Shown: positions 9,789-19,826 of the stretch, piece after piece
How positions within the stretch are numbered: the stretch's first letter is position 1
How the letters are laid out: the number at the start of each line of letters is the position of its first letter
Assembly (NCBI GenBank): GCA_048013815.1
Contig: CM106585.1
Location: forward strand, 17,856,001 to 17,920,000
Origin: Setoptus koraiensis
Lineage: Eukaryota > Arthropoda
Direction: 5' to 3'
DNA length: 64,000 bases
Translations under genes and position numbers: made by a program
Notes under the pieces: generated by a model
Told to the model about the DNA's origin: nothing
What the model saw: only the letters and a program-made list of their open reading frames with translations
Database searches by the model: none

Positions 9789-10678
9789 TCGCTGCCTCGA
9801 TAACACACACATAAATCCAACATACATTGAACACTCAGGGACTCGTGCCTCGCGGCGAAATTCAGTTAGCCAAGTCGCATTTTAAGCATCTTGTTGTTTC
9901 CTTTTTCTTACTTCAATCAAGCTTTATACGCTGCGATACCATCTCTTGTAGTCTGACTTGTTCTAAAGGTCAACTTCGAGAACCGAGATTGAAGGGTCAG
10001 GTTCGATAAAAAAAAGCATAGAAGGGAAAAAAGCAAAAGACGGTATTTCGGCTCTAGCTTGAGGGTACAATAGATTTCAACTAAAGTTTATTCTATCATC
10101 AGTGAGTAAGGCTAGTTCTAGCAGGAGTACATAACGCTCGAGAAAATAAGTGTTCACTAGTTGCATCATACAACTTGTGTGATGCGAGTGATCCGGCTGT
10201 TGAATTCTCGAGTGATATCAACAACTCGCGTAATCTCGAGCATACGCAGTATCTGACCAGGTAAACAGGCAAGGCCTCTTCCCGCACGATTCGCGCCTCG
10301 CTAGCTGAAATTCTGTTCAGCATAATAATCGTTAAAATTCATCTACAACGTTGTGATCTTCAATAGAGAAGATCGAGTGGCCATGTAAGCTCGATGTTGT
10401 GCATACAAACAGATCCGGAGCTCTAAGTGCCGTACAAAATCTTCGGGCTGATCGTTGTTCAGAGAACGATCAAGAAGATGATCAGGCAGTAGTTTCGGTA
10501 GAAAAAAAAATATTGCGACTTTCAGCCTGAGAGTGTGATAGTTGCCAACTGAAGAGTATCTTATTACCATCTTATTATTGCTTAGCCCTGAAAACAAGCA
10601 AGTAGAGAAAGGGTTGGTTTGTTGATTTGCAGACTTTTGGATAGATCCGTAGACAGAGGACTTTCGACATCCGAAAAG
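9789..10678. repeat. Helicase 3' flank, repeat block Y copy 1 and P3 promoter
   Basis: Bases 9840-9970 match the 3' flanks of other H copies. Bases 10,045-10,330 are block Y (GGTATTTCGGCTCTAGC ... TTCTGTTCAGCATAAT), repeated almost exactly at about 12,762-13,040 and 16,785-17,070. The GCGCCTCGCTAGCTGAAATTCTG part resembles the H-gene 5' flanks at 1258 and 21,386, so block Y is probably a stranded H promoter. Bases 10,330-10,678 are the P-family 5' block, with TCAGCCT at 10,522-10,528. Confidence 0.55.
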
Positions 10679-11722
10679 ATGGCTTTCTCGCTTTTGCAGA
10701 AACTTCTATTTGGCGCAACGTGTCTCACATTGGCAATATTAGTTTTGACATCCGATGAACAAATTGCAACAAGTGCTGCAGAGCGTCTCGCGCGAACGCA
10801 CAGGACGAAATATGGCGATACTGGGTTTTATAAAGCGAAAAAACATAGCAATAAAACGGGCGAACTGAGATTGCCTCCCGACCTTCAACCCGGGTGCGGT
10901 AAACATTGGAAACCTGGTCAATTGTTGGAAAGAAATTCTTCTGCCAGAGTTTCAAAAGGCTATCCGTTAGATCACCCATGGGAGTTTCCGTGGTTAGCGT
11001 TTGTAGGAGCCAAAACGCATGATGGTAAAATCCGATTAATATGTGGTGCCACGATCTTATTTAGGCGAGTTGTCCTGACGAGTTCCCGGTGCCAAGTTAG
11101 CGGAAGATCCGTAGTCATTGCCGGCTTGTATGATATAACTGAGAAGTTGGAAACTGGACACCAACAACTGAGATACATCCAATCAGCTGTACAACACAAC
11201 AAAGCAGATGCACAATTGTTCGTGTTAGATAAAAAACTAGACTATACGAAACATGTCAGAGCTGCTTGTTTGCCAAAATTTGAAGGACCTGAAGGAACAA
11301 GTCCGACACCCGAAGAATCAGAAGTAAAAACTCCTGGCTGGGGTTATAAGCCTAATGATGGGATATTCCCAACCAAAATACAATATTTTGTTGCGTATGT
11401 GAAGAGTGAAGAAGACTGCAAGGAATATACTCTCAACAGTGGGAATCCTAAAACCTATGATCATTCAACAGATTTTTGTACATATGATTGGGCTTGGGAT
11501 GTGGATTATGGATTTTTTACATGGAAACCATCTGCATGCTTAGGTGATTATGGGGGACCAGGCTTATCTCTCCGGGGTAAGGGGGAACCAAATGAGCGGT
11601 GGGAAGTCCATGGCATTGCAATTGGGGGCGTTTGTGGCAAATATACCATTTATACGAGGGTTTCTAAACTAATAGATTGGATTCAGAGGTTTATGTCTGA
11701 TCATGGAATTAACGATGACTAA
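10679..11722 (+). CDS. Secreted serine-protease homologue P3
   Basis: A 347-residue secreted S1 homologue. The signal peptide (MAFSLLQKLLFGATCLTLAI) and the propeptide to about residue 57 are nearly the same in P3-P7. The linker Cys sits in PGCGKHW (73). The activation-type site is ARVSKGYP. Triad positions are Arg137 (TSSRC), Asp177 (KADAQLFVLD) and Tyr291 (GDYGGP), so it should be inactive. It is nearly identical to P4 apart from a pro-domain patch (about 64-79) and one loop at about 268-284, just before the Ser region. Downstream, AATAAA lies at 11,972-11,977. Confidence 0.88.
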   Translation: MAFSLLQKLLFGATCLTLAILVLTSDEQIATSAAERLARTHRTKYGDTGFYKAKKHSNKTGELRLPPDLQPGCGKHWKPGQLLERNSSARVSKGYPLDHPWEFPWLAFVGAKTHDGKIRLICGATILFRRVVLTSSRCQVSGRSVVIAGLYDITEKLETGHQQLRYIQSAVQHNKADAQLFVLDKKLDYTKHVRAACLPKFEGPEGTSPTPEESEVKTPGWGYKPNDGIFPTKIQYFVAYVKSEEDCKEYTLNSGNPKTYDHSTDFCTYDWAWDVDYGFFTWKPSACLGDYGGPGLSLRGKGEPNERWEVHGIAIGGVCGKYTIYTRVSKLIDWIQRFMSDHGINDD

Positions 11723-12245
11723 GACTTTAAACAAATCATCACCGGTGATCATTGGTTCTCCTCGGCGATATCTGGCTGATTAGCGACAGGGAGCTCGCCA
11801 GTCTACCTGCGTACTGTTGCGAATTGCTGCACTGATCGGCCCGACAATGGGGCCCCACCAAGAATGTAACAGCTCGATCCAACCAACTGAGGCATACTGC
11901 GATATTATGCGATTTTCTCTCTGCTCGCATTTGGGTACTCACCTTGTGCGGCTTTACCATCTCTCGTGCTAAATAAATCTTGCTGCAAATAATGTGAATT
12001 CTTTAAAATTGAATTAAACTCAGTCGTGACAGAAAGTCACGAATCTATTTTCAGTTTGCAAGTCGTAAGTAGATTGGGCTCGATAGTGTGACATTCCGCT
12101 ACTCTCACCGAATGGGTGGCTTCTGTATCGTTGAACAACAAGCGACACGCTGAGGTTGCCGCGGTCCATGTTCTGAGATCATTCCACAAGAATTGAGGCA
12201 TATTCAGTAAAGTTCATTCGCGCAAGAACACCGAGCGGAAGAGGA
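11723..12245. repeat. P-family 3' flank, copy after P3
   Basis: About 500 bases starting GACTTTAAACAAATCATCACC, including AATAAA at 11,972-11,977 and CAGTCGTGACAGAAAGTCACG, recur with few differences after P4 (14,810-15,340), P5 (18,491-19,022) and P6 (20,850-21,310). The antisense frame across it stays open in several copies but looks like a by-product of duplication. Confidence 0.8.
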
Positions 12246-12259
12246 ACAAAGGACAAAGA

Positions 12260-13040
12260 TAAATATCGGCGGGGGAAGTTCAATCGTGTGGAAAATTATC
12301 ATTCTAAAATGATTCGTTGGCTAATGATCTCGATGAATGCAGGAGGTACGAAACCTATATTAAGTTCGAGTTACTTATTCGCAGTCTAATAATTCTGAAT
12401 ACGTCGACATTTGAAAAACTCCACACCTAGATGACTACTAGTCAGGTTCGATGAAAAAGCTCAGAAAGGACTTATCAACTATTGAGCCTTGCAAGAGGAT
12501 CCGTTTCATGCGGATGCTCGATTAGTCACGCGTGATTCAAATGTCAAATGTTGCATGTCTGATGGCATTCCCGGGTTGATTAGTCATAGTACCGAAGTTT
12601 TGATCCAGAATAGAATAGATCAAGTAGGAATATTAGCCAGCTGTTGTGCAAACACGCCATGATGATGATCGTCATTGGTGGAAAAATCTCCTGACAGATC
12701 GGTGATTTGACGAAGTGCTGATTCGGTTTTTATCAGGGGTTTCGGCGGAAGAAGGTATTTCGGCTCTAGCTTGAGGGTACAATAGATTTCAACTAAAGTT
12801 TATTCTATCATCATTGAGTAAGGCTAGTTCTAGCAGGAGTACATAACGCTCGAGAAAATAAGTGTTCACTAGTTGCATCATACAACTTGTGTGATGTGAG
12901 TGATCCGGCTGTTGAATTCTCGAGTGATACCAACAACTCGCGTAATCTCGAGCATACGCAGTATCTGACCAGGTGAACAGGCAAGGCCTCTTCCCGCACG
13001 ATTCGCGCCTCGCTAGCTGAAATTCTGTTCAGCATAATCG
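12260..13040. repeat. Repeat blocks X and Y, copy 2
   Basis: Block X (12,260-12,760, from AAATATCGGCGGGGGAAGTTC) followed by block Y (12,762-13,040) recurs nearly intact at 16,286-17,070. The start of block X (TCAATCGTGTGGAAAATTATCATTCTAAAATGATT) is also a relative of 605-640 and about 24,505-24,540. No open frame of interest is present. This is non-coding DNA duplicated together with the P genes. Confidence 0.8.
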
Positions 13041-13044
13041 ACCA

Positions 13045-13170
13045 TCTTAACAATTAAATTGATGGGCCATCGTTTCTACCTGCTGTCCGATCGCCTTTCC
13101 GGTATAGAACATCAGTTTTTGTACAAGGATCTACCCAATGTTGCATTTACAATATTCTCTTCACAAGCAG
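13045..13170 (+). pseudogene. Possible F-box-region relic of a family H gene
   Basis: A short frame beginning near 13,045 reads ILTIKLMGHRFYLLSDRLSG and onward to LYKDLPNV. It resembles ILRHLEDYSDRYHLSLLSDRL in the F-box part of the 28196 gene. It directly follows block Y, which looks like an H-gene 5' flank, so the order promoter then F-box start would make sense. The corresponding stretch is absent before P3 and P5. The match is short, so this is tentative. Confidence 0.4.
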
Positions 13171-13560
13171 CAGCATCATGAATGAGCATGCCAGTTTCAA
13201 GTTATGTCGCGACTCGTGACAACAATATTCAAAGCACGAAAATGGACAGCAGAGGAGCAATTACAATGTTAGAATTGGCTGCCATTAGTCAATATTGAGA
13301 TTGATCACACGCAACTTTTCTTTTCTTTCTTCGCTCTGCTTTTTTTTCCGGAACTCGGAATTTCCGATCTATCGTCGAGAGAAGCAGACAAATAAGATTT
13401 ATAGTTTTATTTCGAGCGTTAAAATTCATCTACAACGTTGTGATCTTCAATAGAGAAGATCGAGTGGCCATGTAAGCTCGATGTTGTGCATACAAACAGA
13501 TCCGGAGCTCTAAGTGCCGTACAAAATCTTCGGGCTGATCGTTGTTCAGAGAACGATCAA

Positions 13561-13660
13561 GAAGTTGATCAGGCAGTAGTTTCGGTAGAAAAAAAAAGTA
13601 TTGCGACTTTCAGTCTGAGAGTGCGATAGTTGCCAACTGAAGAGTATCTTATTACCAATG
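13561..13660 (+). promoter_or_regulatory. P-family core promoter block (P4 copy; also in P2-P7)
   Basis: An A-rich tract (GGTAGAAAAAAAAAGTATTG) lies about 15-25 bases before TCAGTCT (13,610-13,616), which fits the arthropod initiator TCAGTY, followed by GAGAGTGCGATAG. Equivalent initiators are at 6614 (P2), 10,522 (P3), 17,360 (P5), 19,659 (P6, preceded by AAATATAA) and 25,575 (P7), each about 145-170 bases before the signal-peptide ATG. Conservation among copies that differ greatly in coding sequence suggests shared expression. The start site itself is inferred. In P4 and P5 an ATG in the leader (13,658 in P4) would make a nine-codon upstream frame. Confidence 0.5.
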
Positions 13661-13777
13661 CAGGCAATTAGAGCAGCATCTTAGCCCCGAAAACAAGCAA
13701 GTAGAGACTGGATTGGTTTGTTGATTTGCAGACTTTTGGATAGATCCGTAGACAGAGGACTTTCGACATCCGAAAAG

Positions 13778-14809
13778 ATGGCTTTCTCGCTTTTGCAGAA
13801 ACTTCTATTTGGCGCAACGTGTCTCACATTGGCAATATTAGTTTTGATACCCGATGAACAAATTGCAACAAGTGCTGCAGAGCGTCTCGGACGAACGCAC
13901 AGGACGAAATATGGCGATACTGGGTTTTATAAAGCGAAAAAACATGGCAATAAAACGGGCGAACTGAGATATTCTCCCGATCCTCAACCCGGGTGCGGTA
14001 AACATTACTTACCTGGTCAATTGTTGGAAAGAAATTCTTCTACCAGAGTTTCAGGTGGCCATCCGTTAGATCACCCATGGGAGTTTCCGTGGTTAGCTTT
14101 TGTAGGAGCCAAAACGCATGATGGTAAATTCCGATTAATATGTGGTGCCACGATCTTATTTAGGCGAGTTGTCCTGACGAGTTCCCGGTGCCAAGTTAGC
14201 AGAAGATCCGTAGTCGTTGCCGGCTTGTATGATATAACTGAGAAGTTGGAAACTGGACACCAACAACTGAGATACATCCAATCAGCTGTACAACACAACA
14301 AAGCAGATGCACAATTGTTCGTGTTAGATAAAAAACTAGACTATACGAAACATGTCAGAGCTGCTTGTTTGCCAAAATTTGAAGGACCTGAAGGAACAAG
14401 TCCGACACCCGAAGAATCAGAAGTAAAAACTCCTGGCTGGGGTTATAAGCCTAATGATGGGATATTCCCAACCAAAATACAATATTTTGTTGCGTATGTG
14501 AAGAGTGAAGAAGACTGCAAGGAATATACTCTCATCAGTGGGAATCCTAAAACCTATGATCATTCAACAGATTTTTGTACACATGATGATGACCCTTTTA
14601 CATTGGACCTGGAACCATCTGCATGCTTAGGTGATTATGGGGGACCAGGCTTATCTCTGCGGGGTAAGGGGGAACCAAATGAGCGGTGGGAAGTCCATGG
14701 CATTGCAATTGGGGGCGTTTGTGGCAAATATACCATTTATACGAGGGTTTCTAAACTAATAGATTGGATTCAGAGGTTTATGTCTGATCATGGAATTAAC
14801 GATGACTAA
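13778..14809 (+). CDS. Secreted serine-protease homologue P4
   Basis: A 343-residue near-twin of P3. The same leader, linker Cys and S1 body are present, with Arg137 at the His position, Asp177, and Tyr287 at the Ser position. Differences from P3 cluster in two patches. In the pro-region it has LRYSPDPQPGCGKHYLPG where P3 has LRLPPDLQPGCGKHWKPG. In the loop after the CT dipeptide it has HDDDPFTLDLE where P3 has a longer aromatic YDWAWDVDYGFFTWK. Such clustering in otherwise nearly identical genes suggests either gene-conversion patches or selection on an exposed loop. Its 3' flank is the shared P-family block, with AAATAAATC near 15,060. Confidence 0.88.
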   Translation: MAFSLLQKLLFGATCLTLAILVLIPDEQIATSAAERLGRTHRTKYGDTGFYKAKKHGNKTGELRYSPDPQPGCGKHYLPGQLLERNSSTRVSGGHPLDHPWEFPWLAFVGAKTHDGKFRLICGATILFRRVVLTSSRCQVSRRSVVVAGLYDITEKLETGHQQLRYIQSAVQHNKADAQLFVLDKKLDYTKHVRAACLPKFEGPEGTSPTPEESEVKTPGWGYKPNDGIFPTKIQYFVAYVKSEEDCKEYTLISGNPKTYDHSTDFCTHDDDPFTLDLEPSACLGDYGGPGLSLRGKGEPNERWEVHGIAIGGVCGKYTIYTRVSKLIDWIQRFMSDHGINDD

Positions 14810-15340
14810 GACTTTAAACAAATCATCACCGGTGATCATTGGTTCTCCTCGGCGATATCTGGCTGATTAGCGACAGGGAGCTCGCCAGTCTACCTGCCTA
14901 GTGATGCGAATTGCTGCACTGATCGGCCCGACAATGGGGCCCCACCCAAAAATGTTACAGCCCGATCCAACCAACTGAGGCATACTGCGATATTATGCGA
15001 TTTTCTCTCTGCTCGCATTTGGGTACTCACCTTGTGCGGCTTTACCATCTCTCGTGCTAAATAAATCTTGCTGCAAATAATGTGAATTCTTTAAAATTGA
15101 ATTAAACTCAGTCGTGACAGAAAGTCACGAATCTATTTTCAGTTTGCAAGTCGTAAGTAGATTGGGCTCGATAGTGTGACATTCCGCTACTCTCACCGAA
15201 TGGGTGGCTTCTGTATCGTTGAACAACAAGCGACAAGCTGAGGTTGCCGCGGTCCATGTTCTGAGCTCATTCCACAAGGATTGAGGCATATTCAGTAAAG
15301 TTCATTCGCGCAAGAACACCGAGCGGAACAGGAACAAAGG
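14810..15340. repeat. P-family 3' flank, copy after P4
   Basis: This is a near-exact copy of the block after P3, ending at about CGGAACAGGAACAAAGGAG. A helicase relic follows directly, so P 3' flank and H gene sit side by side here as they do at P6 and the 21750 helicase. Confidence 0.8.
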
Positions 15341-15365
15341 AGACACACTGTAAAGAACGAAGACT

Positions 15366-16150
15366 TTTCAAGAAGGCACTAAAAATATGAGCGTATTGGA
15401 ATCTGTGCGAATGAAGGAATTGATATTTGATGATAATTCTAGTCAGCTCAATGAGAATCAGACAAAGTCAGTCTAATCATGGGACGTCCTGGCACAGGCA
15501 GGGCGTACACTTCGGCCTTGATGGCTCTTCAATAGTTTAAAACGAGAATCTCTAGCAGCCCTAAGATACTTGTTTGTGCATCAAGTGATACGGTCATCCA
15601 TGGGATTCCAGATGAGATCCTTTAACTGGGCCAGCTCACAATTGTTAAGTTCAGTGATAAGTACAAGGGAAAGCAAATAACTGGATGGAAGTCCCAAGAA
15701 GATAATCCTCAATGACCTATTGTGCTAGTGGGTGAAGAGGAGCCGATTGAAGAAGATATTCCGATAAAGAAACACAGCTGTTCGAATGGACTTCTCCTCG
15801 GCAAGGTCTTAGGTGCAGGGTTCGAGCCGATTGTGCTTGATTTTCAATATCGAATGCATCCAGAGATAGCAACTTTTTGCAACGCAAAGAAGGAGTTCTT
15901 TTACGGACTAAAGATATTGAACGGTATTCTAGCAAGCGACAGACAATGGACAGCAACAATAGGTGAATGTCCGTTTGCCAAGCCTGATGAGCCTATTTGC
16001 AGAGGAAAGCTCGAGAGATGGAGGGATATCAAGGATCAATGACGGAAAAGTTGACGCTGTTGTGGCCACAATTCAAGTATCGCTCTCGAGAGGTATAAAA
16101 AAGCATGAGATCCGGGTGATAACACTCTTTGAGGATCAAAGGGCGTCGCA
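15366..16150 (+). pseudogene. Family H helicase pseudogene with internal deletions
   Basis: Fragments in order: VLESVRMKELIFDDNSSQLNENQ, matching the segment before the core; a mutated Walker A GRPGTGRAYTSA; KILVCASSD; then a jump to IVLVGEEEPIEEDIP (motif III region) and FQYRMHPEIATF, NGILASDRQWTA, GGISRINDG and ITLFEDQR. Several stops and frame changes interrupt it. The DECSQ motif II and everything after motif IV are deleted. Beyond about 16,150 the sequence continues straight into the usual H 3' flank (CATCTTGTTGTTACCTTTTTCTTAATT), which shows that the C-terminus was lost by deletion. It is a close sister of the 8608-9788 pseudogene. Confidence 0.8.
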
Positions 16151-16285
16151 TTTCGGGCATCTTGTTGTTACCTTTTTCTTAATTCTATCAAGATTTGTAT
16201 GCTCCGTTATCATCTCTCGGCGTAGTCTGACTCGCTTGCAATCAGCAAATCGTTATGAATAATCAACTCTTCCTTTTTCTATAGC

Positions 16286-17070
16286 GGATAAATATCGGCG
16301 GGGGAAGTTCAATCGTGTGGAAAATTATCATTCTAAAATGATTCGTTGGCTAATGATCTCGATGAATGCAGGAGGTACGAAACCTATATTAAGTTCGAGT
16401 TACTTATTCGCAGTCTAATAATTCTGAATACGTCGACATTTGAAAAAACTCCACACCTAGATGACCACTAGTCAGGTTCGATGAAAAAGCTCAGAAAGGA
16501 CTTATCAACTATTGAGCTTTGCAAGAGGATCCGTTTCATGCGGATGCTCGATTAGTCACGCGTGTTCCAAATGTCAAATGTTGCATGTCTGATGGCATTC
16601 CCGGGTTGATTAGTCATAGTACCGAAGTTTTGATCCAGAATAGAATAGATCAAGCAGAAATATCAGCCAGTTGTTGTGCAAACACGCCATGATGATGATC
16701 GTCATTGGTGGAAAAATCTCCTGACAGATCGGTGATTTGAGGAAGTGCTGATTCGGTTTTTATCAGGGGTTTCGGCGGAAGAAGGTATTTCGGCTCTAGC
16801 TTGAGGGTACAATAGATTTCAACTAAAGTTTATTCTATCATCATTGAGTAAGGCTAGTTCTAGCAGGAGTACATAACGCTCGAGAAAATAAATGTTCACT
16901 AGTTGCATCATACAACTTGTGTGATGCGAGTGATCCGGCTGTTGAATTCTCGAGTGATATCAACAACTCGCGTAATCTCGAGCATACGCAGTATCTGACC
17001 AGGTGAACAGGCAAGGCCTCTTCCCGCACGATTCGCGCCTCGCTAGCTGAAATTCTGTTCAGCATAATCG
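16286..17070. repeat. Repeat blocks X and Y, copy 3
   Basis: This copy matches 12,260-13,040 almost base for base. At its right end the sequence jumps directly to TCTTTCTTTCTTCGCTCTGC, which lies about 280 bases further on in the P4 unit, so the F-box-like relic segment is missing here. The P5 promoter block follows, with TCAGTCT at 17,360-17,366. Confidence 0.8.
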
Positions 17071-17527
17071 TCTTTCTTTCTTCGCTCTGCTTTTTTTTCC
17101 GGAACTCGGAATTTCCGATCTATCGTCGAGAGAAGCAGACAAATAAGATTTATAGTTTTATTTCGAGCGTTAAAATTCATCTACAACGTTGTCATCTTCA
17201 ATAGAGAAGATCGAGTGGCCATGTAAGCTCGATGTTGTGCATACAAACAGATCCGGAGCTCTGAGTGCCGTGCAAAATCTTCGGGCTGATCGTTGTTCAG
17301 AGAACGATCAAGAAGATGATCAGGCAGTAGTTTCGGTAGAAAAAAAAATATTGCGACTTTCAGTCTGAGAGTGTGATAGTTGCCAACTGAAGAGTATCTT
17401 ATTACCAATGCAGGCAATTAGAGCAGCATCTTAGCCCTGAAAACAAGCAAGTAGACAGTGGATTGGTTTGTTGATTTGCAGACTTTTGGATAGATCCGTA
17501 GACAGAGGACTTTCGACATCCGAAAAG

Positions 17528-18490
17528 ATGGCCTTCTCGCTTTTGCAGAGACTTCTATTTGGCGCAACGTGTCTCACATTGGCAATATTAGTTTTGATAC
17601 CCGATGAACAAATTGCAACAAGTGCTGCAGAGCGTCTCGGACGAACGCACAGGACGAAATATGGCGATACTGGGTTTCATAAAGCGAAAAAACCGAATCC
17701 TCGCATCCAGTGTGGTAAAATGATATTGCCTCCTGACCAGGAAGTCGAACCTAGAATTGTCGAAGGGGAAGAGGTACAAGGGCCAGAGTATTTTCCGTGG
17801 TTAGCGTTTGTAGGCAAACTTACGAATGATAAGTTCGAATTAGAATGTGGTGCCACGATCATACATGAGCGAGTTGTCATGACATGGGCCGGTTGCAAAA
17901 TTGGCTCAGATTCTAGAGTTGTTGGTGGCATGTATAATATTTCTGAGCGGTTGGGTGCTGTACCAAGACAACAAGTGAGAAAAATTAAAGCACATGATCA
18001 ATACACCCCACAGAGTGCAGGATTGCTCCTGTTGGATGAACGACTGAGTTGGAAGAAATATGTCAGACCTGCTTGTTTGCCACCATCTTACGAACCCGAG
18101 CTAGCTGCAGGGGTATATGTCCAGGTACCTGGCTGGGGAGTTTACATACCCGGAACTAAAGGGGTGGATGATCAATACCCGGAAATACCAAGATATATGT
18201 TTGTGCCAATCGAGACAGAAAGTGTTTGTAATACTAAACTCTTTAATAGTCATACACGCTATGATCATTTATTACATTTTTGTACGTATCTCAGAGACAG
18301 TACTCAAGAAGAGCCTGCGGCATGCACCGGGGATATTGGCGGACCAGCCTTATTTAACAGGGATGGTAATTGGGAAGTAAATGGCATAATAATTTATGGA
18401 GAGTGCCCGGGCGCAACCGCTTATCTGAGGGTTTCTCAAATATTAGGTTGGATTGAGAAGTTCAAGACTGATCATAAACTCGATGACTAA
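17528..18490 (+). CDS. Secreted serine-protease homologue P5 (all three triad residues lost)
   Basis: A 320-residue protein, the shortest copy. Residues 1-55 (signal peptide and start of the propeptide) are almost identical to P3/P4, after which the sequence diverges sharply. The linker Cys sits in RIQCGKM (62) and the activation-type site is PRIVEGEE (76-83), close to the canonical RIVGG. Gly122 replaces His (TWAGC), Ser163 replaces Asp (SAGLLLLD) and Ile270 replaces Ser (GDIGGP), so no catalytic residue remains. The frame is intact and the fold landmarks (RPACLPP, PGWG, paired Cys) are kept, so it is probably a functional binding protein rather than a dying gene. The 3' flank is the shared block. 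Confidence 0.87.
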   Translation: MAFSLLQRLLFGATCLTLAILVLIPDEQIATSAAERLGRTHRTKYGDTGFHKAKKPNPRIQCGKMILPPDQEVEPRIVEGEEVQGPEYFPWLAFVGKLTNDKFELECGATIIHERVVMTWAGCKIGSDSRVVGGMYNISERLGAVPRQQVRKIKAHDQYTPQSAGLLLLDERLSWKKYVRPACLPPSYEPELAAGVYVQVPGWGVYIPGTKGVDDQYPEIPRYMFVPIETESVCNTKLFNSHTRYDHLLHFCTYLRDSTQEEPAACTGDIGGPALFNRDGNWEVNGIIIYGECPGATAYLRVSQILGWIEKFKTDHKLDD

Positions 18491-19020
18491 GACTTTAAAC
18501 AAATCATCACCGGTGATCATTGGTTCTCCTCGGCGATATCTGGCTGATTAGCGACAGGGAGCTCGCCAGTCTGCCTGCGTACTGTTGCGAATTGCTGCAG
18601 TGATCGGCCCGACACTGGGGCCCCACCAAAAATGTTACAGCCCGATCCAACCAACTGAGGCATACTGCGATATTATGCGATTTTCTCTCTGCTCGCATTT
18701 GGGTACTCACCTTGTGCGGCTTTACCATCTCTCGTGCTAAATAAATCTTGCTGCAAATAATGTGAATTCTTTAAAATTGAATTAAACTCAGTCGTGACAG
18801 AAAGTCACGAATCTGTTTTCAGTTTGCAAGTCGTAAGTAGATTGGGCTCGATAGTGTGACATTCCGCTACTCTCACCGAATGGGTGGCTTCTGTATCGTT
18901 GAACAACAAGCGACACGCTGAGGTTGCCGCGGTCTATGTTCTGAGATCATTCCACAAGAATTGAGGCATATTCAGTAAAGTTCATTCGCGCAAGAACACC
19001 GAGCGGAAGAGGAACAAAGG
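18491..19020. repeat. P-family 3' flank, copy after P5
   Basis: A near-exact copy of the block after P3 and P4, including GTGCTAAATAAATCTTGC near 18,740 and the run to GGAAGAGGAACAAAGGAG. Confidence 0.8.
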
Positions 19021-19021
19021 A

Positions 19022-19330
19022 GACACACTATCAGACGCCCTAGAGAACAAAGGCCTTTCGAGTACGATCTCGATCTCGATTCGCTTCGCCAAATTCACGT
19101 TGCAACCATCATAATGATGGCATCATTTTGTTTTCATTCGGCTGCTTGTTCCATGCTGAGCGAGCAAGATTACAAGCTCGCCTGCCATGATAAAAGCGTT
19201 TTTTTCCTGGTGTGCTCGTCACCTGTTGAATTGAATTTGCGTATTGAGCGGACTTAGGAATGAGTTCAATAAGTGCAGTTAGTCTTGTAGAAGGAAATAA
19301 ATACAAGAAACTTAAAACTCTGGGTTTCCG
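19022..19330 (+). promoter_or_regulatory. Orphan helicase 5' flank
   Basis: The run CACACTATCAGACGCCCTAGAGAACAAAGGCC, then CATTCGGCTGCTTGTTCC and GTGTGCTCGTCACCTGTTG-like sequence, matches the DNA before the 21750 helicase (21,346-21,600) and, more distantly, that before 1633 (1222-1470). No helicase follows; the P6 5' block comes next. It is best read as the promoter end of a deleted family H gene. Confidence 0.55.
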
Positions 19331-19826
19331 ATCTATCATCAAAAGAAGCAGGCAAAGAAGATTTATATTTTGTTTCGAGGGGCGTTAAAATTATCAAACA
19401 CCCTTTATATCCGGTGTGATAGCACTGTTTATCACTCACGAACGGAAGATTTCCAGAGCACAGTGATAACTCGTCTACAACGGTGTGATTTTCGTTAGAG
19501 GAGACCATGTAAGCTTGTTGTCGTGCATACTAACCAACCTGAAGCCCAACGTACCGCAATAAATCTTCGGGCTGATCGTTGTTGCGAGCAAGGGTTGATC
19601 AAGCTTTTACTTGCAGTTGATCGGGCAACAGTTTCGATAGAAAAAAATATAACAATTTTCAGTCTGAGAGTGCGATAGTTGCCAACTGAAAAGTATCTTA
19701 TTACCATTGCAGGCATTTAGAACAGCGTCTCAGCCCTGAAAACAAGCAAGTAGAGAGTGGATTGGTTTGTTGTTGAGCAGACTTTTGGATAGATCCGTAG
19801 ACAGAAGACTTTCGACATCCGAAAAG

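Noticed and set aside
10099-10323. Antisense ORF repeated three times (also 12,811-13,053 and 16,841-17,065)
   Set aside because: It lies in duplicated block Y, which resembles helicase 5' flanks. Conservation is at base level over the whole block, not limited to the frame, and the protein has no recognisable features.
11739-11960. Antisense ORF repeated after several P genes (also 18,507-18,728 and 20,841-21,071)
   Set aside because: It covers the shared 3' flank including the polyA signal of the sense gene and is broken in the P4 copy. It is a by-product of recent duplication.
10343-19030. Long terminal repeats of a retroelement flanking the P genes
   Set aside because: The repeated blocks are simply the promoter and 3' flanks duplicated in tandem with the genes. 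No reverse transcriptase, integrase or primer-binding-type features were seen.
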